In this document: positions 8,764 through 17,794 of the stretch, piece after piece | Numbering within the stretch: the first letter of the stretch is position 1 | Layout: every line of letters begins with the position of its first letter | Source: an uncultured Anaerolineae bacterium | GTDB taxonomy: Bacteria; Chloroflexota; Anaerolineae; Aggregatilineales; Phototrophicaceae | Assembly: GCA_937995825.1 (NCBI GenBank) | Contig: CALKJO010000013.1 | Location: 1-64,000, forward strand | Length of the DNA stretch: 64,000 nt | Direction of reading: 5' to 3' | The notes under the pieces: generated by a model | Database searches by the model: none | What the model was told of the DNA's origin: nothing | Seen by the model: the letters and a program-made list of their open reading frames with translations, nothing else | Made by a program: the position numbers and the translations under genes

Positions 8764-9723
8764 CTAACGCGTGCCAGCCGCGCTCAGCGCAATGACCTGG
8801 GCGGCGGTGTCTTGAGTCACAAAGCCCGGACCGGTCGGTATCAGAATCTGACCGGGCGTATTCAAATTTTCAAGAAACAGCGTCATGTAGACGATTGCCA
8901 GATAGCCCTGCGTGTACTGCTGCTGGTCGATGGCAAACAGCATCTTCCCATCGCGAACAGCCGCCAACACCTCGGGCGACAGGTCGAACGTTGCCAGCAG
9001 CAGCTCGCCCATCATCCCTTCGCGCTCCAGCGCTTCGAGCGCCGGGGCTGCGCCTGTTGGACCGAGCGTGAAAATGGCGTCAATGGTTGGGTCAGCCGCG
9101 AGCGCCGCCGAGATACGGTTGACCGTGCCGGTCGGGTCAGCCAGCTCGACTGCTAACACGCTCACCCTGCCGCCCGCCTCTGCCATCGCGTCGCTGAAGC
9201 CCTGGCAGCGCAGATCAAGCCCGATGTTGCCGACTTCCTGATTGACGCATAAGGCGTTCGTCGCGCCCGCTGCAGCCATCCGCTGACCGCCGCCGTAGCC
9301 GGCTTCATACTCGGTCTGACCAATGTGAGCCAACACGCCGAACTCAGCCGCAACGTCGCTGCCCGAGTTGATCGAGATCACCGGGATGCCCGCCTCAATG
9401 GCTGTCCGGATCGCCGGTTCGAGGGCGTCTGGGTCAGGGATAGACACGACCAAGCCATCGGGTTCGGTCGCAACTGCGGCTTCGATCAACTGCGACATGG
9501 CGACCATGTCGAAGGTTGCGGGAGCCTGATACTCAACGCTCACGCGCATATCTGCCGCCGCCTGATCGACGCCTTTTTTCACCACCGACCAGAAGGGATC
9601 GGAAGCCTGCCCGTGCGTGACGACGACAATCCGATAGGGGCGCATCTCCTGCGCCTGCGCCAATGAGCCGAAGGTCAGCAGGGCAGCCAAGGTAACGAGG
9701 ATCAGTTTTGTTAAACGAGACAT
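8764..9723 (-). CDS. Sugar-binding protein of the CUT2 ABC importer (periplasmic-binding-protein-like domain)
   Basis: The 319-residue protein starts with a signal peptide ([25 protein letters not shown]) with a probable AQA cleavage site. A type I sugar-binding fold follows, in the RbsB/Peripla_BP_4 group ([23 protein letters not shown], then [17 protein letters not shown] and [12 protein letters not shown]). It would capture the ligand outside the membrane and deliver it to the permease encoded 100 bases downstream. GAGGAGC precedes the ATG. No lipobox Cys is visible. Ligand identity cannot be read from sequence; the surrounding iol genes make inositol the best guess. Confidence 0.9.
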   Translation of the reverse strand: MSRLTKLILVTLAALLTFGSLAQAQEMRPYRIVVVTHGQASDPFWSVVKKGVDQAAADMRVSVEYQAPATFDMVAMSQLIEAAVATEPDGLVVSIPDPDALEPAIRTAIEAGIPVISINSGSDVAAEFGVLAHIGQTEYEAGYGGGQRMAAAGATNALCVNQEVGNIGLDLRCQGFSDAMAEAGGRVSVLAVELADPTGTVNRISAALAADPTIDAIFTLGPTGAAPALEALEREGMMGELLLATFDLSPEVLAAVRDGKMLFAIDQQQYTQGYLAIVYMTLFLENLNTPGQILIPTGPGFVTQDTAAQVIALSAAGTR

Positions 9724-9881
9724 AAGTGATGCTCCTCAAAAATACTTAAAACAGTTGAACATGCTGCGTAATGGCGCAATCACGGACGGTTAGTGCACTG
9801 TGTTGCTTCACCACCTCCTTTGTCACATCCAAAGCCAGCTTCTACAGACACATGCCGCGAGAGCATGGTTTGTATGCCGTT

Positions 9882-10928
9882 TTAGTCGTGCTGAACGTCG
9901 TCGACGTAGACGACGCGCCCCTCGTGCTGCGAACGGACTGCCGCAATGCCGATTTGCAGGGCGGCGCGCGCGTCAGCCGAGGTCACCAGCGGTTCACGAC
10001 CGGCGTGCAGACAGTCTGCAAAGTGTTCAATCTGCCGGGTGTATGCCGCGCCGAAGCGCTGCGGAAAATGCGGCACGATGTCATGCTGCGCCCCATCTCG
10101 GGTGAGGATCGTGATGGGCGTCTGCCGCAGGTAGCCAACCTTGATTGCGCCCTTCGACCCCACGATCTCGCACTGAATGTCGTAGCCATACAGTCCGGCT
10201 CGGCTGACTTCGACGTTGCCCAAGCCCCCGCCTTTGCAGCGCAGAGTGACCAGCGCGCTGTCCACGTCGCCCACCTGCTCAAGCTCAGGGTAGATCAGGC
10301 TGGCTGCTTCAGCATAGACCCGCTCGACTTCGTCTCCCATCAACCAGCGCACGAGGTCGAAATCGTGTATGCCCATGTCGATGATGAGACCGCCGCTGAC
10401 CGCGGGGTCAGCGTATTCAAGGCTGGTGCGCCCGGCGTCGCGCCCCACACACTTGATCAGGTTTGGCGCACCGATCACACCGGCTGCGATCTGCGCATAC
10501 GCTTGACGGTAAGCCTCGTCGAACCGCCGCATGAAGCCCACTTGGAAGAGGACGCCGGCTTTGGCAACCGCTTCAAGCATCTCATCGGTGGCCTTGAGCG
10601 TCAGGGCGGTCGGCTTTTCACAGAAGATATGCTTGCCCGCCTCAGCCGCCGCGATCACGACCTCGCGATGGGTGTGGGTGGGGGTGGTTACAATGATGCC
10701 ATGCAGGTTGGGGTGCGCAAGCAGGTCGTAATGATTGGGGTAAAATGCCACCTCGCTGACCGCGTCTTTGAAGGCTTGCAGCACGTCTGCGCGCTGATCG
10801 GCGGCGGCAACCAGCTTCGCGCCGTTGAGCTGACTCGCCACATATTTCGCGTAGACTTGTCCCATGCGACCAAGACCGACGACGCCAAGATGAAGTTTTG
10901 TCACTTTATCTAATATCCCACGATACAT
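9882..10928 (-). CDS. Gfo/Idh/MocA-family dehydrogenase, probable inositol 2-dehydrogenase paralogue
   Basis: The protein has about 348 residues. A Rossmann fold (LGVVGLGRMGQVYAKY) is followed by the family motif CEKPTAL and a C-terminal substrate domain with GGLIIDMGIHDFDLVRWLMG, whose Asp/His pair is the usual catalytic region. It would oxidise myo-inositol, or an epimer such as scyllo-inositol, with NAD(P). It is first in the leftward operon with the ABC importer. The predicted promoter (10958-10986) puts the RNA start near 10951, which rules out the in-frame TTG at 10967 and ATG at 10952. That leaves ATG 10928 or GTG 10904 (MTKLHLGV, which fits the family best). A second family member ends the rightward iol operon. 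Confidence 0.87.
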   Translation of the reverse strand: MYRGILDKVTKLHLGVVGLGRMGQVYAKYVASQLNGAKLVAAADQRADVLQAFKDAVSEVAFYPNHYDLLAHPNLHGIIVTTPTHTHREVVIAAAEAGKHIFCEKPTALTLKATDEMLEAVAKAGVLFQVGFMRRFDEAYRQAYAQIAAGVIGAPNLIKCVGRDAGRTSLEYADPAVSGGLIIDMGIHDFDLVRWLMGDEVERVYAEAASLIYPELEQVGDVDSALVTLRCKGGGLGNVEVSRAGLYGYDIQCEIVGSKGAIKVGYLRQTPITILTRDGAQHDIVPHFPQRFGAAYTRQIEHFADCLHAGREPLVTSADARAALQIGIAAVRSQHEGRVVYVDDVQHD

Positions 10929-10957
10929 TTGAGCAATTTTAGTTAGTTTCATAAAGT

Positions 10958-10986
10958 ATCGTATCAACTTGTTGCAACTGTGTCAA
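10958..10986 (-). promoter_or_regulatory. Leftward promoter of the inositol dehydrogenase/importer operon
   Basis: On the minus strand a perfect TTGACA (10981-10986) is followed after 17 bases by TACGAT (10958-10963). The whole -35 box and most of the spacer lie inside palindrome 1 (10969-10989), so a protein bound there should block this promoter. Confidence 0.6.
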
Positions 10987-10989
10987 CAA
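10969..10989. promoter_or_regulatory. Operator-like palindrome 1, TTGTTG-N9-CAACAA
   Basis: TTGTTG at 10969-10974 and its reverse complement CAACAA at 10984-10989 are separated by 9 bases. The site covers the -35 boxes of both divergent promoters. Its twin lies at 11020-11040, with centres 51 bp apart. The adjacent IclR-family protein is the likely binder; this is inference. Confidence 0.7.
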
Positions 10990-11000
10990 AATTCTATAAT
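10972..11000 (+). promoter_or_regulatory. Rightward promoter of the IclR gene and iol operon
   Basis: TTGCAA (10972-10977) is followed after 17 bases by a perfect TATAAT (10995-11000). RNA would start near 11007, between the two palindromes and about 54 bases before the IclR-type start codon. Confidence 0.65.
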
Positions 11001-11019
11001 ACCGACGCAGTCGACTAGA

Positions 11020-11040
11020 TTGTTGCGGATGGCGCAACAA
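11020..11040. promoter_or_regulatory. Operator-like palindrome 2, TTGTTG-N9-CAACAA
   Basis: TTGTTGCG (11020-11027) and CGCAACAA (11033-11040) are perfect 8-bp inverted arms around 5 bases. In the shorter form they match palindrome 1 exactly (6-bp arms, 9-base spacer). The site lies just downstream of the predicted rightward start of transcription, where a repressor would block elongation. Confidence 0.7.
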
Positions 11041-11060
11041 CTTGGGATATTGGATGATTT

Positions 11061-11828
11061 ATGAAGGGTGTACAATCGCTTGCTCGTGGGCTGCACATTC
11101 TCGATCTGATCGCCAACCATGGGCGCAGTCTCAGCGTTACTGAATTGGCACACGCTTTACAAATCGACAAGAGCAGCGCGTCGCGCCTCGTCCGCACGCT
11201 GGCTGATCACGGGTACCTTCAGATCGAACCCGGCACGCGGCGCTACACCCTGGGCAGGCGTCTTTATCACATCGGATGGCAGATGCTCAACCTGATGCCA
11301 ATTCGTCACAAGGCGCGCCCGTACCTGTGTCGTCTTGTGCAGGAAACGGGCGAATGTGCGCATACCGCTGTTTTCGCCGAAGGCAAAGCGCTGGTCATCG
11401 ACGATGTCGAAACTGAGACCACGCTGCGCGTGGTCAGCGGCACAGGGCGCATGATCCCGCTGCACTGCACCGCAGTCGGCAAAGGGCTGCTGGCTTTTGC
11501 AGAGGTTCCTTTCCCGCAGGAACTGAAGGTGTTTACGCCGCACACGATCACATCAGTAGAACAGCTCGAAGCGCACCTTGTCGAGACGCGCGCGCGCGGT
11601 TACGCGCTGGATGATGAGGAATTCGACGAAGGCATTCGCTGCATTGCCGCCCCCGTCTATAACTACATGGGCATCGCTATCGCAGTGATCGGCATTTCCG
11701 GTCCGAAGATGCGGCTGCTCGATCATCGGCTGGAGCAGGGGGCGGCGCTGGTCATGCGTGCTGCCTATGCGCTTTCGCTTGAGCTTGGTTACGTTGGCGA
11801 AGCGGCACCTCACGAGCCGATCAGATAA
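11061..11828 (+). CDS. IclR-family transcriptional regulator of the inositol locus
   Basis: The 255-residue protein has an N-terminal winged helix (SLARGLHILDLIANHGRSLS...KSSASRLVRTLADHGYL) and an IclR-type effector domain from about residue 75 (HTAVFAEGKALVIDD, then IPLHCTAVGKGLLA, then GIRCIAAPVYNYMG). IclR proteins bind palindromes as dimers or tetramers and respond to small metabolites. The gene lies between divergent inositol operons next to two matched palindromes, so it very likely controls both and itself. The effector would be an inositol breakdown intermediate. Known iol repressors in Bacillus (IolR) are DeoR-type and those in proteobacteria are RpiR-type, so an IclR-type regulator here is notable. 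Confidence 0.9.
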   Translation: MKGVQSLARGLHILDLIANHGRSLSVTELAHALQIDKSSASRLVRTLADHGYLQIEPGTRRYTLGRRLYHIGWQMLNLMPIRHKARPYLCRLVQETGECAHTAVFAEGKALVIDDVETETTLRVVSGTGRMIPLHCTAVGKGLLAFAEVPFPQELKVFTPHTITSVEQLEAHLVETRARGYALDDEEFDEGIRCIAAPVYNYMGIAIAVIGISGPKMRLLDHRLEQGAALVMRAAYALSLELGYVGEAAPHEPIR

Positions 11829-11871
11829 GCGGTGTTGAGCGTCTCAACCAACTGAAAGCAGCCGGGAAACG

Positions 11872-12885
11872 ATGGAAAAAAAATACGATTTATTGAACAT
11901 GGGTCGCAGCAGCATCGACCTCTACGCCAACGAAGTCGGAGCGCCCTTTGTGGAGATTCGGAGCTTTGCGGCGTATGTGGGCGGCTCGCCCACTAATATC
12001 TGCGTCGGGGCGCGCCGGCTGGGGCTGAAAACAGCTCTGCTCACGGCGGTCGGAGACGACCCCGTCGGCGATTTCATCCTCAACTTCCTCAACCAGGAAG
12101 GGATCGACACCCAATACATCCCGCGCAAGCCCGCCCAGCGCTCATCGGCGGTCATCCTCGGCATTGAGCCGCCCGACAAGTTCCCGCTCGTCTACTACCG
12201 TGAAAACTGCGCCGACATCCACCTGTCGATAGACGACGTGCTGAACGCCCCGATCCGCGATTGTCGCTTCTTTCAGTTTGCCGGCACGAACCTCAGCAGG
12301 GAACCCAGCCGCAGCGCGACGCTGTTTGCGGCGGAACTCGCGCGCCAGTCGGGGGCAGTGGTCGTGCTTGACATTGACTTCAGACCCGATCAATGGCACG
12401 ACATACGCGCCTTCGGGGTGCAGATACGCGCCGCGCTGCGCTTGGTCGACATCGTCATCGGCACGCAGGATGAGGTGAACGCCGCGCTGCTCACCAACCC
12501 AGAACAGATGAAGCTGTCCCACTCCCAAATCTCGGATGCCCATGTCATCGGGGATACCGATCAGTCCGTGCGCGCGCTGCTTGCGGCAGGTCCGCAGGCG
12601 GTCGTGCTGAAGGTTGGCGCGCTCGGCGCTCAAGTCCACCTCAAGGACGGGCAAAGGATCAGCGCGCCCGGCTTCCCCGTAGAAGTCTACAACATTCTCG
12701 GCGCAGGCGACGCCTTCGGCGGCGGCTTGATCTACGGGCTGGCGCACGATTGGGGGTGGTACAAAGCCGCTCGGCTCGGCAACGCCTGCGGAGCGATTGT
12801 CGTCACGCGCCACGGATGCGCAAACTTCATGCCCACACTGGCAGAAGTTGAAGCCTTCGTGGCGCCATACGGAGGACTAGAATGA
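11872..12885 (+). CDS. iolC: 5-dehydro-2-deoxygluconokinase (PfkB family), inositol catabolism
   Basis: The 337-residue PfkB-family sugar kinase has an N-terminal glycine-rich segment (AYVGGSPTNICVGARRLG) and the C-terminal catalytic motif GAGDAFGGGLIYGL, in which Asp is the base. In inositol degradation it phosphorylates 2-deoxy-5-keto-gluconate, the product of IolB. MGRSSIDLYANEVGAPF near the start is typical of IolC. It is the first catabolic gene of the operon, 43 bases after the regulator. Bacillus IolC has a similar length, and no fused aldolase domain is present. Confidence 0.9.
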   Translation: MEKKYDLLNMGRSSIDLYANEVGAPFVEIRSFAAYVGGSPTNICVGARRLGLKTALLTAVGDDPVGDFILNFLNQEGIDTQYIPRKPAQRSSAVILGIEPPDKFPLVYYRENCADIHLSIDDVLNAPIRDCRFFQFAGTNLSREPSRSATLFAAELARQSGAVVVLDIDFRPDQWHDIRAFGVQIRAALRLVDIVIGTQDEVNAALLTNPEQMKLSHSQISDAHVIGDTDQSVRALLAAGPQAVVLKVGALGAQVHLKDGQRISAPGFPVEVYNILGAGDAFGGGLIYGLAHDWGWYKAARLGNACGAIVVTRHGCANFMPTLAEVEAFVAPYGGLE

Positions 12886-12898
12886 ACAAGGAATGGCG

Positions 12899-13780
12899 AT
12901 GATACAAAATCAGCAGCTGCTCATCCGCTCTCAAGACTCAGGCGGCGCTGGCATTTTTGCCCAAGTCTCAGCGCAGCAAGCCGGCTGGGAATACCTCAAC
13001 ATGGCGGCGCTCCGCCTTCAAGCAGGTCAGACATATGCAGGCACAACCCGCGAGCATGAGCATGTGTCGGTCATCTTGGGCGGGCGGTGTCACTTCTATA
13101 CCGATCTGGGCGCATATCAGAACATCGGTCGGCGTCCTGATGTCTTCAGCGGTATGCCGTGGGCGGTATATGTACCCCGTCGGACTGCCTTCCGCATCGA
13201 AGCGCTGACCGACACCGTTGAAATCGCCTCCTGCTGGGTGCCCACAGATGAAGATCATCCCCTGCAGCTCATCACCCCAGCCGACAGCACGATTGAGATA
13301 CGCGGCGGCGGCAACGCCACGCGGCAGATCAACAGCATCCTGCCGCCGGGCTTCAACTGCCATCGGCTCGTCTGTGTCGAAGTGTATACGCCGTCGGGCA
13401 ACTGGTCGAGCTATCCCCCGCACAAGCACGACGTGCACCGTGTGGACAGTGCGGGACGCCTGCTCGAAGCCGACTTGGAGGAGATCTACTTCTACAAGAT
13501 CGACAAGCCAGCCGGCTGCGCCTATCAGCGCGTCTACACCGGTGACGGGCGCATCGACGCCTTGATGATGGCGCGCAATCACGACATCGTCCTCGTGCCT
13601 GAAGGCTATCACCCCGTCGTCAGCGCGCACGGCTACACCACCTATTACCTGAATTTTCTGGCGGGTTCCGCCCAATCATTGGCGAACACAGACGATCCGC
13701 AGCATCAGTGGATCAAAGACACGTGGACGGCTCCAGACCCGCGCTTACCGCTCGTGCAGCACGCGATGGAGTCTTCGTGA
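12899..13780 (+). CDS. iolB: 5-deoxy-glucuronate isomerase, inositol catabolism
   Basis: The protein has 293 residues and a two-part cupin fold. The first cupin region is around EHEHVSVILGGRCHFYTD. The second has the metal-site segment SSYPPHKHD followed by LEEIYFYKI. It isomerises 5-deoxy-D-glucuronate to 2-deoxy-5-keto-D-gluconate, the substrate of IolC. ATG 12899 is preferred over ATG 12893 because AAGGA (12888-12892) lies 6 bases before it and directly abuts the earlier codon. The gene starts 13 bases after iolC, so the two are surely co-transcribed. Confidence 0.92.
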   Translation: MIQNQQLLIRSQDSGGAGIFAQVSAQQAGWEYLNMAALRLQAGQTYAGTTREHEHVSVILGGRCHFYTDLGAYQNIGRRPDVFSGMPWAVYVPRRTAFRIEALTDTVEIASCWVPTDEDHPLQLITPADSTIEIRGGGNATRQINSILPPGFNCHRLVCVEVYTPSGNWSSYPPHKHDVHRVDSAGRLLEADLEEIYFYKIDKPAGCAYQRVYTGDGRIDALMMARNHDIVLVPEGYHPVVSAHGYTTYYLNFLAGSAQSLANTDDPQHQWIKDTWTAPDPRLPLVQHAMESS

Positions 13781-13811
13781 GTCCCTGAATTGCTCAAGGA
13801 GACCTCCTGAT

Positions 13812-15680
13812 ATGACACCGATCCGCCGATTGACCATGGCGCAGGCGCTCATCCTCTACCTGTCGCGGCAGTTTGTCGCCCGCGATGGCGTTGAGCAGCG
13901 CTTCTTCGCTGGAGTATGGGGGATTTTTGGTCATGGCAATGTCGCTGGCATCGGTCAAGCTCTGCATGAGTTCGCCGATGTCCTGCCATACTATCAGTCC
14001 CGCAATGAACAAGCCCAGGTGCACACCGCAGTGGCTTATGCTAAACACAAAAATCGCCTCAGCACGTTCGCGTGCACTTCATCGATCGGTCCGGGTGCGA
14101 CGAACATGGTCACCGGCGCGGCGCTCGCCACGATCAACCGCATCCCCGTCCTGCTGCTGCCTGGAGACATCTTCGCAGAGCGCATCCAAGCCCCCGTGCT
14201 GCAGCAGTTGGAGAGCGAACATTCGCAGGACATCAGCGTCAATGACTGCTTCCGTCCGGTGTCGCGCTACTGGGATCGCATCAGCCGCCCTGAACAGCTC
14301 ATCACCGCTTTACCTGAGGCGATGCGCGTGCTGACCTCGCCAGCGGAGACAGGCGCGGTCACGCTCAGCCTGCCTCAGGACACCCAAACAGAAGCATTCG
14401 ATTACCCAGCGGCGTTTTTCGAGCGCCGCGTCTGGCACATCCCGCGCAGCCGCCCCGATGTCCGCCTGCTGGCTCAGGCGGCGCAGTGGATTCGAGCGAG
14501 CCGCGCGCCGCTCATCATCGCGGGTGGGGGCGTTCACTATAGCGAGGCGCACGAGGCGCTGCGCCGTCTGGTCGATCAAACGGGCATCCCCATCTGTGAA
14601 ACGCAGGCGGGCAAGGGGAGCTTGCCGTATGACCATCCGCTCAATTTGGGGGCAGTGGGCGCAACCGGCACGCCCGGAGCCAACCGGATCGCGCGCGATG
14701 CAGACCTGATCATCGGCATCGGGACTCGCTACAGCGACTTCACCACCGCGTCCAAGACCGCTTTTCAGCATCCCGCCGTGCGCTTCATCAACATCAACGT
14801 TGCCGAGTTCGACGCGCATAAACTGCACGCTCTGCCGCTGGTTGGCGATGCGCGGGCTGTGCTTGAGGAGCTGGCATCAGCGCTCAGCGGCTGTCATACT
14901 GCGGAAGCCTATCAGGCGCTGTGCCGCGAATACAACCGCGCCTGGGACGCTGAAGTGAGCCGCATCTACAATCTGGAACACGAACCGCTGCTCAGCCAAG
15001 GCGAGGTCATCGGCATGGTCAACACGTTCAGCCGCCCTCAGGATGTGGTGCTGTGCGCGGCGGGCAGCCTGCCCGGCGATCTGCATAAGCTGTGGCGCAC
15101 GCGCGATCCGCGCGGCTATCACCTCGAATATGGCTATTCCTGCATGGGATACGAGATCGCGGGCGGGCTGGGCGCAGCACTGGCAGACCCGCAGCGAGAG
15201 GTCTACGTCATGGTGGGCGACGGCTCATTCCTGATGATGAACACCGAGATCGTCACGATGGTTCAAGAGGGCGTCAAAGTGACCATCATTGTTTTGGATA
15301 ATCACGGCTTTGCCAGCATTGGCGGGCTGTCCGAGAGCGTCGGCAGCGGCGGCTTCGGCACGGCATACCGCTTCCGCACGGAGACCTCCCGCCTGGATGG
15401 CGCAGTCCTGCCGATCAACCTCGCGCAGAACTGCGCCAGCCTCGGCGCGCGCGTCATCGAAGCGCACGACCGCGCCAGCTTCATGCGCGCGCTTGAAGCG
15501 GCGCGCGCGCATTCCGGCAGTCCGGTGTGCATCGTGACTGAGGTTGACCGAAATCAGCGCGTGGGTGGCTATGAGTCGTGGTGGGAGGTCGCCGTTGCTC
15601 AGGTCTCGGATGATCCAAACGTCCAGCAGGCGCGCGCGAAATACGAAGCGCACAAGCAGAAACAGCGTCATTACTTTTAA
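13812..15680 (+). CDS. iolD: 3D-(3,5/4)-trihydroxycyclohexane-1,2-dione hydrolase (ThDP-dependent), inositol catabolism
   Basis: The 622-residue protein has the three-domain layout of ThDP enzymes. The N-terminal domain includes GIFGHGNVAGIGQAL and STFACTSSIGPGATNMVTGAA. The C-terminal ThDP motif is GDGSFLMMNTEIVTMVQEGVKVTIIVLDN. It opens the ring of trihydroxycyclohexanedione to give 5-deoxy-glucuronate, the substrate of IolB. AAGGAG (13796-13801) lies about 10 bases before the ATG. Length and motif order fit IolD rather than acetolactate synthase, and the neighbours confirm it. Confidence 0.93.
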   Translation: MTPIRRLTMAQALILYLSRQFVARDGVEQRFFAGVWGIFGHGNVAGIGQALHEFADVLPYYQSRNEQAQVHTAVAYAKHKNRLSTFACTSSIGPGATNMVTGAALATINRIPVLLLPGDIFAERIQAPVLQQLESEHSQDISVNDCFRPVSRYWDRISRPEQLITALPEAMRVLTSPAETGAVTLSLPQDTQTEAFDYPAAFFERRVWHIPRSRPDVRLLAQAAQWIRASRAPLIIAGGGVHYSEAHEALRRLVDQTGIPICETQAGKGSLPYDHPLNLGAVGATGTPGANRIARDADLIIGIGTRYSDFTTASKTAFQHPAVRFININVAEFDAHKLHALPLVGDARAVLEELASALSGCHTAEAYQALCREYNRAWDAEVSRIYNLEHEPLLSQGEVIGMVNTFSRPQDVVLCAAGSLPGDLHKLWRTRDPRGYHLEYGYSCMGYEIAGGLGAALADPQREVYVMVGDGSFLMMNTEIVTMVQEGVKVTIIVLDNHGFASIGGLSESVGSGGFGTAYRFRTETSRLDGAVLPINLAQNCASLGARVIEAHDRASFMRALEAARAHSGSPVCIVTEVDRNQRVGGYESWWEVAVAQVSDDPNVQQARAKYEAHKQKQRHYF

Positions 15681-15702
15681 CCGTATCTACAAGAGAGCGC
15701 TT

Positions 15703-16596
15703 ATGAGCATCCAGATCGCCAGCGCCCCGGTGTCGTGGGGCATCTACGAATTTGAAGGCATTGAACCGCGTTTTACCTATGCCACCGTGCTTGATCAGAT
15801 CGCGGAGGCAGGCTATACCGGTACTGAGCTTGGACCCTATGGCTACCTGCCGACTGAGCCGGACACCCTGCGCCGCGAGCTGGAGACGCGCAATCTGCGC
15901 CTGCTTTCAGCCTTTGTGCCAGTCCCGCTGACCGATGAACGCGCTTACAAAATCGGGATACAGGCGGCATTGAAAGTCGGTCGTCTGCTGTCCGCATTGG
16001 GGGCGGTGTATATCGTGCTGGCTGACGACAATGGCAAAGTGCCGGAGCTAGTCGCCCGCGCGGGTCAGCGCACCGGCTCCGTGCTGTCCAACGAAGCCTG
16101 GGGCGCCGTCGCTGAGCGGGTGAACCGAATCGCCCAGCATCTGCGCGCTGAGACCGGGCTGGCGGTCGTCTTTCATCATCACTGCGCGGGCTGCGTTGAG
16201 ACCCCCGATGAAACGCGCGCCCTCTTCGACCGCTTGGATGACGCGGTCGGGCTGTGCTTGGACACCGGTCACTGGCATTACGCGGGCGGGGATGCGCTGG
16301 CGTGCATCGCCGAATATGGCGAGCGCATTCGGCATCTTCATCTCAAGGACTGCCAGCCGGAGGTCGCCCGTGCCTGCCGCGCCGAAGGCAAGAACTACTT
16401 TCAGGCAGTTGAGGCAGGGGTGTTCTGCCCGCTCGGTCAGGGAGAGGTGGACTTCGCAGGGGTTCTGCGCGCGCTGGGCGAGCGCGGCTACAGCGGCTGG
16501 GCGGTCGTCGAGCAGGATATCTTGACCGACGACGAGGGCGCTCCCCTGCGTTATGCCCGCGCCAACCGTGATTATCTGCGTCGGCTGGGCTATTGA
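15703..16596 (+). CDS. iolE: Inosose dehydratase (xylose-isomerase-like TIM barrel), inositol catabolism
   Basis: The 297-residue protein begins MSIQIASAPVSWGIYEFEG, the N-terminus typical of IolE. Metal-binding segments follow: FHHHCAGCVETPDE, GLCLDTGHWHYAGGD and IRHLHLKDC. It removes water from scyllo-inosose to give the dione substrate of IolD. ATG 15703 is used, 22 bases after iolD. An upstream in-frame ATG would reach far into iolD and gives a non-family N-terminus. Confidence 0.93.
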   Translation: MSIQIASAPVSWGIYEFEGIEPRFTYATVLDQIAEAGYTGTELGPYGYLPTEPDTLRRELETRNLRLLSAFVPVPLTDERAYKIGIQAALKVGRLLSALGAVYIVLADDNGKVPELVARAGQRTGSVLSNEAWGAVAERVNRIAQHLRAETGLAVVFHHHCAGCVETPDETRALFDRLDDAVGLCLDTGHWHYAGGDALACIAEYGERIRHLHLKDCQPEVARACRAEGKNYFQAVEAGVFCPLGQGEVDFAGVLRALGERGYSGWAVVEQDILTDDEGAPLRYARANRDYLRRLGY

Positions 16597-16606
16597 GGCG
16601 TCAACG

Positions 16607-17629
16607 ATGGCTCCTCAAATTCAGTTGGGATTGGTCGGCACGGGGCGGATCGGTCGGGTTCACCTTCAGACCATCACTCAGCGCCTTCCACAGGCGCGCC
16701 TTGCCGCAGTGACCGACGTCAACCAGCAAGCCGCCGCCGCCGCCGCTGAAGCGTTCGGCATCGCGCACATCGCCCCCGATTATGACGCTCTGCTGGCTGA
16801 TGACCGGATCGACGCCGTCTTGATCTGCTCAGCAACCGACACCCACGCCGATTTCATCATCAAAGCGGCGCGAGCCGGCAAGCACATCTTTTGCGAGAAA
16901 CCCATCGCCGCCGATCTGGCGCAGATTGACGCCGCTCTGCAAGCGGTCGAGGCGGCGGGTGTGCAGCTGATGATCGGCTTCAATCGGCGCTTCGACGCCA
17001 ACCATCAGCGCATCCGAGCGGCGGTCGACTCGGGTGAAATTGGCACACCGCATCTGCTTCATATCATCAGCCGAGACCCATCCCCGCCGCCGTTGGACTA
17101 TCTTCGGGTGTCGGGCGGGATGTTCTTCGACATGACGATCCACGATTTCGACATGGCGCGTTTCCTGCTGGGGGAGGTGACCGAGCTGTACGCGGCTGCC
17201 GGCGTCTTGATCGATCCTGCCATCGGCGAGGCAGGCGACGTAGACACCGCCGTGATCACTTTGAAATTCGCAAGCGGCGCAGTCGGGACGATCGACAACA
17301 GCCGCCAGGCAGTCTACGGCTATGATCAGCGCGTTGAAGTCTTTGGCAGCGCGGGCGTCGCGCGCAGCGATAACCTGTTTGCGGATGCCGTGACCTTGAG
17401 CAATCGCATCAGCGTTTATCGGGGGCTGCCGCTCAACTTCTTCATGGAGCGTTACATCTCATCCTATCAGGCGGAGATCGCGGCATTCGTCGCATGCCTC
17501 GTGACCGGACAACCGATGCCAGTGACAGGCATCGACGGGCGCATCCCCGTCCTGATGGCGACCGCCGCCCGCCGTTCCTACCAGGAAAACCGCCCCGTTC
17601 GTCTGGACGAGCTGCTGACAGACGGATGA
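16607..17629 (+). CDS. iolG: Inositol 2-dehydrogenase
   Basis: The 340-residue Gfo/Idh/MocA protein has a Rossmann motif IQLGLVGTGRIGRVHL, the CEKPIAADL motif near residue 95 and the catalytic segment SGGMFFDMTIHDFDMARFLLG. It oxidises myo-inositol to scyllo-inosose with NAD, the first step of the pathway. It is the last gene of the rightward operon, 10 bases after iolE. It is clearly related to the dehydrogenase at 9882-10928, and the two may act on different inositol isomers. An upstream in-frame ATG inside iolE (16553) gives a spurious N-terminus. Confidence 0.92.
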   Translation: MAPQIQLGLVGTGRIGRVHLQTITQRLPQARLAAVTDVNQQAAAAAAEAFGIAHIAPDYDALLADDRIDAVLICSATDTHADFIIKAARAGKHIFCEKPIAADLAQIDAALQAVEAAGVQLMIGFNRRFDANHQRIRAAVDSGEIGTPHLLHIISRDPSPPPLDYLRVSGGMFFDMTIHDFDMARFLLGEVTELYAAAGVLIDPAIGEAGDVDTAVITLKFASGAVGTIDNSRQAVYGYDQRVEVFGSAGVARSDNLFADAVTLSNRISVYRGLPLNFFMERYISSYQAEIAAFVACLVTGQPMPVTGIDGRIPVLMATAARRSYQENRPVRLDELLTDG

Positions 17630-17794
17630 TCTGAACCGATCAGGCGGTCAATGACCTATTTGCTGCTCCACCCAAAGCGGCTCAAGCTAACCGGATACAG
17701 CGCGCGGCGGCAGGCGCTCGAGGGACGACGCCCTGAATTCGGTCAATCGCTTCATCTGTGGGGAAATTCTGCGCGCCGACGGGGAACTGCACCC

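Noticed and set aside
9761..9782. A third operator copy upstream of the binding-protein gene
   Set aside because: ATGCTGCG...CGCAATCA resembles palindrome 2, but the arms mismatch and the spacing is one base longer. It is too weak to claim.
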